Of a stretch of DNA of 5,792 bases, positions 1 to 4,745 are shown piece by piece. Under the pieces are notes generated by a model. The model had not been told where the DNA came from. It saw only the letters and a program-made list of their open reading frames with translations, and did not search any database. Position numbers and translations under genes: made by a program. Every line of letters begins with the position of its first letter. Position 1 is the first letter of the stretch. Source of the stretch: Clostridiales bacterium (GTDB taxonomy: Bacteria; Bacillota; Clostridia; Tissierellales; Dethiosulfatibacteraceae); contig DMAP01000039.1 in the NCBI GenBank assembly GCA_003446975.1, positions 1 through 5,792 on the forward strand, given 5' to 3'.

Positions 1-667
1 TTTTCATCATTTCAACAGCATCGCCCTTTTTATTCTTTCTGCCGTAGTATGTCGGGCATGAGCTGACAGCCTCGATAAATGAAAAACCCTTATTCTTGAT
101 GCCATTCTCAACCAAAGTAGTCAACTGTTTGGCATAATAGGCCGTAGATCTTCCCACATATGTCGCGCCTGCGGCTCTTGCAAGATCACAGAGATCGAAT
201 GTCTTGTCTATATTTCCATACGGGGCTGTCGTGCCATAAGAATCAGTCGGTGTCGTTGGTGAGTACTGTCCACCGGTCATACCGTATATATTATTGTTAA
301 AGGCTATTGTGGTTATATCGATATTTCTTCTGGCAGCATGGATCAGGTGATTACCTCCAATAGCCGAGCAGTCTCCATCGCCTGTCAGCACCAGTACCTC
401 TAAACTTGGATTTGCCATCTTGACACCTGTAGCAAAGGCAAGAGCCCTGCCATGGGTCGTATGCAGTGTATTGAAATTCATATAGCCTGACGCTCTTGAT
501 GAGCAGCCAATACCTGAGACAATACAAATCTTTTCCGGGTTCAGTTTTAGATTATCAATAGCTCTGACCACAGCATGCATTATTATGCCATGCCCGCAAC
601 CCGGACACCAGATATGGGGTAATTTTTCTTCTCTGAAATATGTTTTTACCAATGCACTCGTGTTCAT
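1..667 (-). CDS. korB: 2-oxoacid:ferredoxin oxidoreductase beta subunit (KorB type), 3' end cut by window edge
   Basis: This is the thiamine diphosphate-binding subunit of an oxygen-sensitive cytoplasmic enzyme that oxidatively decarboxylates a 2-oxoacid (probably 2-oxoglutarate) to acyl-CoA with reduction of ferredoxin, or runs in reverse. I translated it by hand from ATG at 667: 222 codons are visible and the frame is open to the edge. The family is usually about 250-290 residues, so the C-terminal tail is missing. Visible motifs are CPGCGHG (21-27), GIGCSSR (52-58), HTTHGRA (69-75), the ThDP motif GDGD (96-99) followed by IGGNH, and NNNIYGMTGGQ (124-134). Cys21, Cys24, Cys55 and Cys204 have the spacing of the four cluster ligands known in archaeal two-subunit oxidoreductases. 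The start overlaps the korA stop as ATGA, with AAGGAGGT six bases upstream. Family assignment is firm; substrate specificity is inferred. Confidence 0.93.
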   Translation of the reverse strand, partial: MNTSALVKTYFREEKLPHIWCPGCGHGIIMHAVVRAIDNLKLNPEKICIVSGIGCSSRASGYMNFNTLHTTHGRALAFATGVKMANPSLEVLVLTGDGDCSAIGGNHLIHAARRNIDITTIAFNNNIYGMTGGQYSPTTPTDSYGTTAPYGNIDKTFDLCDLARAAGATYVGRSTAYYAKQLTTLVENGIKNKGFSFIEAVSSCPTYYGRKNKKGDAVEMMK

Positions 668-1800
668 CTCAGTACCTCCTTGGAAAAATCATAAATCTCA
701 TCCGGATTGATGGGTTGACCGTCGATTCTTCCATAGAATCTCACATCACAATTCTTGCAGGCAACTCTTTCCACCTCATAGACGTACTGTCCCATATTCA
801 TTTCAGCGACGACTATTGTATCTACTTTTTTTGAAAGATTTATTAACGCGTCTTCTGCTAAAGGCCAGATAGTGATCGGTCTAAAAAGTCCAGCCTTTAT
901 GCCATCGTCTCTAAGTCTGTTCACAGTCTCTTTTGCAGCTCTTGCGGTAGCTCCAAATGCCAAAATGGCAAAATCGGCATCATCAAGCTTATATTCTTCA
1001 AATTTTATGATATCTTTTTTATTGATTTCTATTTTTTTCATCAAACGATTCATCATATCAAGGGCAACCGCTGGGCTGTTGCTTGGAAAGCCGGTCACAT
1101 CATGGGTCAGACCGGTCACATGCTGCCTATAGCCACTCCCGAAATCAGCCATACATGGAATCAGGTCTTCATCGGCCTTGTAAGGCAGATAACCTTCCTT
1201 GGGACCCATAGGTCTTTTTCTGTCTATTATTTTGATATTGTCCTTTGAAGATAGGTCTACTTTTTCCCGCATATGTGCGATAATCTCATCCAGCAGGAGG
1301 ATAACAGGTGTTCTGTATTTTTCAGCCATATTGAAGCATTCAATGGTAATATCATAGATCTCTTGGACAGAGTTGGGATATAGTGCAATGACAGGATGGT
1401 CTCCATGGGTTCCCCACTTGGCCTGCATGATATCACCCTGGGAAGGAGATGTGGGCAAGCCCGTGCTCGGTCCACCTCTTTGAACATTCACGATGACACA
1501 AGGTATTTCAGCAATGCATCCGTAGCCTAAGTTTTCCTGTTTAAGTGAAAATCCGGGACCACTGGTTGCTGTCATCGATTTTCTGCCAGCAAGAGACCCC
1601 CCTAAAGTGGCGGCCATACCTGCGATTTCATCTTCCATCTGAATAAAATGGCCTCCGATAGCAGGTAACTTCTGAGCGGATATTTCTGCAATTTCAGTTG
1701 ACGGCGTGATTGGATACCCTGCGTAAAATTCCATCCCGGCTGCCAATGCACCTTCAACACAAGCTTCATTCCCCTGAAGCAACTTAATACTATTAGACAT
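664..1800 (-). CDS. korA: 2-oxoacid:ferredoxin oxidoreductase alpha subunit (KorA type)
   Basis: This complete 378-residue protein is the partner of KorB and supplies the pyrimidine-binding half of the thiamine diphosphate site plus the 2-oxoacid recognition motif. The N-terminal domain has QGNEACVEGA (9-18), GYPITPSTE (28-36), QMEDEIAGMAA (54-64), TSGPGFS (79-85) and NVQRGGPSTGLPT (105-117). The C-terminal transketolase-like domain covers roughly 275-360 and includes AFGATARAAKE and FRPITIWPL. Length and motifs fit 2-oxoglutarate synthase KorA; the related VorB subunits of branched-chain 2-oxoacid enzymes are the main alternative and cannot be excluded by eye. The ATG at 1800 has AAAGGAGGTG seven bases upstream, overlaps the korD end by 8 nt, and the stop overlaps the korB start by 4 nt. 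These overlaps imply coupled translation and equal subunit supply. Confidence 0.95.
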   Translation of the reverse strand: MSNSIKLLQGNEACVEGALAAGMEFYAGYPITPSTEIAEISAQKLPAIGGHFIQMEDEIAGMAATLGGSLAGRKSMTATSGPGFSLKQENLGYGCIAEIPCVIVNVQRGGPSTGLPTSPSQGDIMQAKWGTHGDHPVIALYPNSVQEIYDITIECFNMAEKYRTPVILLLDEIIAHMREKVDLSSKDNIKIIDRKRPMGPKEGYLPYKADEDLIPCMADFGSGYRQHVTGLTHDVTGFPSNSPAVALDMMNRLMKKIEINKKDIIKFEEYKLDDADFAILAFGATARAAKETVNRLRDDGIKAGLFRPITIWPLAEDALINLSKKVDTIVVAEMNMGQYVYEVERVACKNCDVRFYGRIDGQPINPDEIYDFSKEVLR

Positions 1801-1999
1801 TTTCAGGCACCTCCTTTAGATATATTGCAAAATCAGGACATCTCAGTTCACACTGTCCACATTTGATGCAATCTTCAGGCCTTGCAATGTCCACGACGCC
1901 ATTGATCAGCTCTAAAACATTTTTGGGACAAAATTCCACACAAATGCCACAGCCTTTACACCATTCCTTGTTTACTACTACCATTTTGGGCGCACCCAT
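1793..1999 (-). CDS. korD: 2-oxoacid:ferredoxin oxidoreductase delta subunit, 2x[4Fe-4S] ferredoxin-like (KorD)
   Basis: This 68-residue protein is a two-cluster ferredoxin domain that carries electrons from the KorAB catalytic core towards soluble ferredoxin. Two classical motifs are visible: Cys14, 17, 20 followed by Cys24-Pro, and Cys44, 47, 50 followed by Cys54-Pro, together ligating two [4Fe-4S] clusters. I chose ATG at 1999 because AGGAGG lies six bases upstream and the protein then starts just before the first motif, as is usual for KorD. The frame stays open upstream to a TTG at 2125, but that extension would add 42 residues of Met-, Leu- and Asn-rich sequence with no ribosome binding site. 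It is the first gene of the kor operon and overlaps korA by 8 nt. Taken alone it could be any small ferredoxin; the neighbours fix the role. Confidence 0.93.
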   Translation of the reverse strand: MGAPKMVVVNKEWCKGCGICVEFCPKNVLELINGVVDIARPEDCIKCGQCELRCPDFAIYLKEVPENV

Positions 2000-2005
2000 A
2001 TGATA

Positions 2006-2011
2006 CCTCCT
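2006..2011 (-). promoter_or_regulatory. Ribosome binding site that sets the korD start
   Basis: On the minus strand AGGAGG is followed by TATCAT and then ATG at 1999, an ideal six-base spacing. It decides against the longer upstream reading frame that begins at TTG 2125, which has no such site. Confidence 0.88.
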
Positions 2012-2054
2012 AGTATGATAACAAATTAATTCCTTTTTAAGAATATCAAATCCA

Positions 2055-2071
2055 TTCTTGTTTTGCAAGAA
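2055..2071. repeat. Short inverted repeat in the kor leader
   Basis: TTCTTG (2055-2060) and CAAGAA (2066-2071) are perfect reverse complements around a five-base centre. They lie about 56 bp upstream of the korD start. The element could be an operator half-site pair or a chance palindrome in AT-rich DNA; six-base arms are not enough to tell. Confidence 0.35.
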
Positions 2072-2100
2072 ATAATTCATAATCATAAACAATTGCAAGA
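2063..2100. repeat. Two 8-bp direct repeats 30 bp apart in the kor leader
   Basis: TTGCAAGA occurs at 2063-2070 and again at 2093-2100 on the plus strand. The repeat period is exactly 30 bp, close to three helical turns, so both copies face the same side of the DNA. Identity stops sharply at the edges of the 8-mer. A binding site for a regulator is possible but unproven. Confidence 0.4.
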
Positions 2101-2151
2101 TGTCCATCATTTGTTGCATTTTCAATAAAATATTGTGTTGTTTATATGGGC

Positions 2152-2197
2152 TATGACAAGAAAATGCATGAAACCATTAATTAGTTTCATGCATTTT
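2152..2197 (-). terminator. Intrinsic terminator of the pdp-scpAB-rluB-mnmM operon, overlapping the end of mnmM
   Basis: AAAATGCATGAAAC (2161-2174) and GTTTCATGCATTTT (2184-2197) are perfect reverse complements: a 14-bp stem with a nine-base loop. Read on the minus strand, the core 10-bp stem is followed by TTTTCTTGT, a reasonable U-rich tract. The mnmM stop codon TAA (2179-2177) lies in the loop and the codons for Met-His-Glu-Thr-Asn form the 5' arm. The plus-strand reading also has a hairpin followed by six T, so it could act both ways, but no plus-strand gene ends here. Confidence 0.8.
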
Positions 2198-2752
2198 TTG
2201 GATGATAAATAGTTCAGGTGGATAGTTATTGATGTTGATTATTCGATGATTGACTACTTTGAACTGCCGGGCATCAAGCTTTTCCAGAAAATCAAACAGG
2301 GCATTTCTTTCCAATCCCTTGTCATGGCCCGAATAAGCGGCTATGAGGATATAGCCTTTCAGCTTCAATCTGCTTAGCATCTTCTCCAAAGCGGGAATAG
2401 TCGTTTCAATTTTTGTGGAGATGATGAACTGACTATCCGGCAGGTAGCCGAGATTGAAGACAGCAAGCTGTACATGACCGAAGATATACTGGTCGATGTT
2501 TGAGTGTGAATCAAGAATGACCTTGTAGTTGTTGAATTTGCAGTCTTTTCTCAGCAGTTCCCGTGTATTTGAGACAGCCTCCTCTTGAATGTCAAATGCA
2601 TAGAGAAAACCTTTCCCTTTCATGGCGTTGCATAAATATAAGCTGTCATTGCCGTTGCCACACGTAGCGTCAATAGCAATACAGTCTTCTGTCAAAAATT
2701 CTGAAATTAAAAAATGATAGTATTGAACGATGTTATAGATATTGACGCTCAT
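2177..2752 (-). CDS. mnmM: Class I SAM-dependent methyltransferase, YtqB/MnmM family (tRNA wobble uridine)
   Basis: This 191-residue protein belongs to the family once labelled rRNA methylase (YtqB in Bacillus). Members of the family have been shown to be MnmM, which methylates 5-aminomethyl-uridine at tRNA position 34 to the 5-methylaminomethyl form. The SAM motif I is DATCGNGNDS (28-37), the acidic residue after strand 2 is Asp54 in AFDIQ, and the family signatures NLGYLP (100-105), AAYSGHDKG (138-146) and NYPPELFIIQK (176-186) are present. The ATG at 2752 overlaps the rluB stop as ATGA and has AAGGA six bases upstream; an in-frame TTG at 2758 would leave no spacing to that site. The loop after NLGYLP reads DSQF rather than the glycine-rich GGDK-like form I associate with the family. 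Family membership is firm; the exact substrate is inferred from homologues. Confidence 0.88.
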   Translation of the reverse strand: MSVNIYNIVQYYHFLISEFLTEDCIAIDATCGNGNDSLYLCNAMKGKGFLYAFDIQEEAVSNTRELLRKDCKFNNYKVILDSHSNIDQYIFGHVQLAVFNLGYLPDSQFIISTKIETTIPALEKMLSRLKLKGYILIAAYSGHDKGLERNALFDFLEKLDARQFKVVNHRIININNYPPELFIIQKMHETN

Positions 2753-3465
2753 ATGCAATCCTTCAGATAAGCCACCTCATCAGCGGTCAGATGGCGCCAT
2801 TTTCCGACGGGCAGTTCACCTAGCTTCAAATCACCGATAGCAACACGTTTTAGTGCGATTACACGGCACTTGAATTTTTCAAACATCTTCCTGATCTGAC
2901 GGTTTCGACCTTCGTTAATCACTACAGACAACCGAGTGACATGCTCAATTTCTCCCAGCACATCAATTTCACAGGGCTTTGTTCTGTAGCCATCTATGTA
3001 AATTCCCTTCGTTAGCTTGGCGATAATGGCAGCATCCAGGTTTCCTTTGACTTCAACTAGATAGTTTTTAGGAATATCATGCCTTGGATGGGTCAGTTTG
3101 TAGGTCAGTTCTCCGTCATTGGTCAGAAGCAACAGCCCAGTTGAATCGTAGTCCAGCCTCCCAACAGGATAAATTCTATCCTTCAAGCCGACAAGGTCTA
3201 TGACTGAGGGTCGATCAAACTGATCTTTGACGGTTGTAATATATTTTTCGGGCTTATGCAGCATGATGTAGATAAAATCCTCCTGGGTTACAATTGGATG
3301 CCCAGATACAGCTACATGGTCATGTCCCGGATTGACCTGATGCCCCGGTTCTTTCACCACTATGCCATTAACGGTCACCATACCGTTGAAGATCAGCTCA
3401 TCCGCGTTTCTTCTTGAGGTGTAGCCTGAATTGCTGATAAATTTATTGAGTCTGATGTCATCCAT
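2749..3465 (-). CDS. rluB: 23S rRNA pseudouridine synthase, RsuA/RluB family
   Basis: This 238-residue enzyme isomerises a specific uridine to pseudouridine in rRNA, by homology to RluB of Bacillus (YpuL) in the peptidyl transferase region of 23S rRNA. An S4 RNA-binding domain covers about residues 3-60 (RLNKFISNSGYTSRRNADELI, then VTVNG). The catalytic domain follows, with the hallmark GRLDYDSTGLLLLTND in which Asp105 is the expected nucleophile, then the family motif NEGRNRQIRKMF (184-195). I start at ATG 3465, nine bases after AGGAGG; an in-frame GTG at 3486 would place the ribosome binding site within the gene. It overlaps scpB by 8 nt and mnmM by 4 nt. Linkage to scpAB is common in Firmicutes. 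Family is certain; the choice among RluB, RluE, RluF and RsuA targets rests on context and homology. Confidence 0.93.
   Translation of the reverse strand: MDDIRLNKFISNSGYTSRRNADELIFNGMVTVNGIVVKEPGHQVNPGHDHVAVSGHPIVTQEDFIYIMLHKPEKYITTVKDQFDRPSVIDLVGLKDRIYPVGRLDYDSTGLLLLTNDGELTYKLTHPRHDIPKNYLVEVKGNLDAAIIAKLTKGIYIDGYRTKPCEIDVLGEIEHVTRLSVVINEGRNRQIRKMFEKFKCRVIALKRVAIGDLKLGELPVGKWRHLTADEVAYLKDCI
2759..2763 (-). promoter_or_regulatory. Ribosome binding site that sets the mnmM start
   Basis: AAGGA on the minus strand is followed by TTGCAT and then ATG at 2752. The site lies inside the last codons of rluB. It abuts the alternative TTG directly, so ATG 2752 is the better start. Confidence 0.7.
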
Positions 3466-4012
3466 AATATGTGCCCTCCTGATCACCTGTCAGTGAGTCC
3501 GGTGTAATTTTCAGAGGTGGCAGGTCTTTGATTGATTTTAAACCGAAATAGGCAAGAAAATGATTGGTGGTGCCATAGACACTAGGTTTACCAGGCTTGT
3601 CCAGTTTCCCTCTTATTTCAATAAGATCCTTTTCCATCAAAGTCTTTAAAATGTAATCAGATTTTATTCCTCTGATCATGTCCACTTCAATCTTTGTTAT
3701 TGGCTGTTTGTAAGCAACGATAGACAAGGCCTCCAACGCGGAATTTGACAGATTGGAACGCGTATTGGTCTTGAACAGCATAGCCACATAGTCGTAATTG
3801 ATATCTTTAGTCTTGAACTGATAGGTGTCTCCAAAGGTCTTTAGAACGATACCCCTGGACGACAATAAATAATCCTGCTCCATTTCCTGCAGAATCGGAC
3901 GTAGCTGTGATTCCTTTATTTCAATAATCTTGCTGAGTTCCCCTACTTTTATGGGGTCTCCCCAAGCAAACAATATACTTTCAATAATGCTTTTGACACG
4001 CTCTTTTTCCAT
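3458..4012 (-). CDS. scpB: Segregation and condensation protein B
   Basis: ScpB (184 residues) forms a dimer that binds the middle of the kleisin ScpA in the SMC-ScpAB condensin complex, which organises and separates replicated chromosomes. It consists of two winged-helix domains: an N-terminal one at about 1-80 and a C-terminal one with the family signature LSNSALEALSIVAYKQPIT (88-106), then RGIKSDYILKTLMEKDLIEIRG-like sequence (114-135) and GKPSVYGTTNHFLAYFGL (141-158) ending in KDLPPL. Length is typical. The start ATG lies nine bases after the scpA stop, with a weak GGTGG ribosome binding site directly next to that stop, suggesting translational coupling. The end overlaps rluB by 8 nt. Confidence 0.96.
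   Translation of the reverse strand: MEKERVKSIIESILFAWGDPIKVGELSKIIEIKESQLRPILQEMEQDYLLSSRGIVLKTFGDTYQFKTKDINYDYVAMLFKTNTRSNLSNSALEALSIVAYKQPITKIEVDMIRGIKSDYILKTLMEKDLIEIRGKLDKPGKPSVYGTTNHFLAYFGLKSIKDLPPLKITPDSLTGDQEGTYYG
3475..3480 (-). promoter_or_regulatory. Ribosome binding site that sets the rluB start
   Basis: AGGAGG on the minus strand precedes ATG 3465 by nine bases (GCACATATT). It lies in the final codons of scpB and rules out GTG 3486 as the likely start. Confidence 0.78.
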
Positions 4013-4021
4013 TTTACCACC

Positions 4022-4738
4022 CTAAGCCCTTTGAATGAATATTTCTCCAAAGATGCGATCCTGGACCAGTCTGATGTTTTTCAGTCTAGACATCTCCAAT
4101 ATGCTTAGAAATACAGCAATCACAAATTTCTTTGAATTATGGAGGGAGAAAATCTCCACAATGTTGACTTTCTGCAGAATTTCAAGCTTTTCGCTAATTA
4201 AGTTGATGCAATCATTGATAGTGAACTCATCTTTTGCAAGTTCAAGTATATTGTCCTCCGTTTCAAAACGGCTTCGTTTTAAAACGTTTTTTAAGGCATA
4301 CAACAGATCATAAGCGCTGATTTCTTCGAAGAGCAGTTGTTCTGAGGGGATTTCCTCGACCCTGAATTCCTCCGCCGGTTCTGCAGGTTTGGCAATAAAA
4401 CGGCTTTCTATTTCTTCCGAAATCTTCAGATCCTCAGAAGCCATTCTATACAGCTTGTACTCGAGGAGCTGGTTGACGAGTTCTTCTCTCGGATCTTCCT
4501 GCTTTTCCTGGTTGGGCAACAGCATTTTGGATTTGATCTCCAGAAGCGTGGAAGCCATCAGGACAAACTCACTGGCTATGGCCATATCAAACTCCTGAAG
4601 AACATCCAAATAAGCGATATACTGTTCAGTAATCTCAGCTATCGGTATATCGTAAATATCCACTTCATTTGTTTCAATCAGATAAACAAGCAGTTCGAAG
4701 GGTCCATAGAATTTGTTGATCTGTACAATATACTCCAA
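4022..4738 (-). CDS. scpA: Segregation and condensation protein A (kleisin)
   Basis: ScpA (238 residues) is the kleisin subunit that bridges the two heads of an SMC dimer and holds ScpB. The N-terminal SMC-neck-binding domain opens with FYGPFELLVYLIETNEVDIYDIP-like sequence (10-32), then ITEQYIAYL and the helix EFVLMASTLLEIKSKMLLP (57-75). An acidic middle (about 78-140) is the expected ScpB-binding linker. The C-terminal winged helix ends in VAVFLSILEM-like and FGEIFIQ sequence. I start at TTG 4738 because the product then begins MEYIVQI in register with family members; no ATG is nearby. The ribosome binding site is weak (AGGGA, four bases away, overlapping the pdp stop), so coupling to pdp translation is likely. 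The gap to pdp is 7 nt. Confidence 0.95.
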   Translation of the reverse strand: MEYIVQINKFYGPFELLVYLIETNEVDIYDIPIAEITEQYIAYLDVLQEFDMAIASEFVLMASTLLEIKSKMLLPNQEKQEDPREELVNQLLEYKLYRMASEDLKISEEIESRFIAKPAEPAEEFRVEEIPSEQLLFEEISAYDLLYALKNVLKRSRFETEDNILELAKDEFTINDCINLISEKLEILQKVNIVEIFSLHNSKKFVIAVFLSILEMSRLKNIRLVQDRIFGEIFIQRA

Positions 4739-4745
4739 TCTATCC

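Larger units (their letters stand above)
2012..2151 (-). promoter_or_regulatory. Leader and probable promoter region of the kor operon
   Basis: This AT-rich non-coding stretch lies between the terminator of the upstream operon and the korD ribosome binding site, so the kor promoter should be here. No single match is convincing. Candidates on the minus strand are TGGACA, 16 bp, GATTAT (2106 to 2079); TTGCAA, 17 bp, TATTCT (2068 to 2040); and TTGTCA, 16 bp, CACAAT (2159 to 2132), which would overlap the terminator tract. Possible operator elements are a direct repeat of TCTTGCAA (2100-2093 and 2070-2063), an inverted repeat TTCTTG/CAAGAA (2055-2071), and a weak CodY-like sequence (2117-2131). 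That a promoter exists is inferred mainly from gene layout; its exact position is unresolved. Confidence 0.45.

Noticed and set aside
640..1132. Plus-strand open frames opposite korA.
   Set aside because: They are antisense to a well-conserved gene, lack recognisable domains and are explained as shadows. The same holds for plus-strand frames opposite scpA and pdp.
1257..1487. Second minus-strand frame within korA (76 codons).
   Set aside because: It overlaps the strongly conserved korA frame out of phase and shows no family motif.
2000..2125. N-terminal extension of KorD with a hydrophobic, Met-rich start, which might be read as a signal or leader peptide.
   Set aside because: It starts at TTG without a ribosome binding site, is low in complexity, and a strong site lies just before ATG 1999.
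2000..2160. Possible riboswitch, small RNA or tRNA in the only intergenic region.
   Set aside because: No cloverleaf, T-box motif or long conserved-looking stem apart from the terminator; the region is short and AT-rich.
4265..4292. Hairpin AAAACG-GCTT-CGTTTT followed by AAAACGTTTT and more T, which looks like a terminator.
   Set aside because: It lies inside intact scpA and encodes a normal Lys/Arg-rich helix segment (KNVLKRSRF). On the coding strand it has no proper U tract after the stem.
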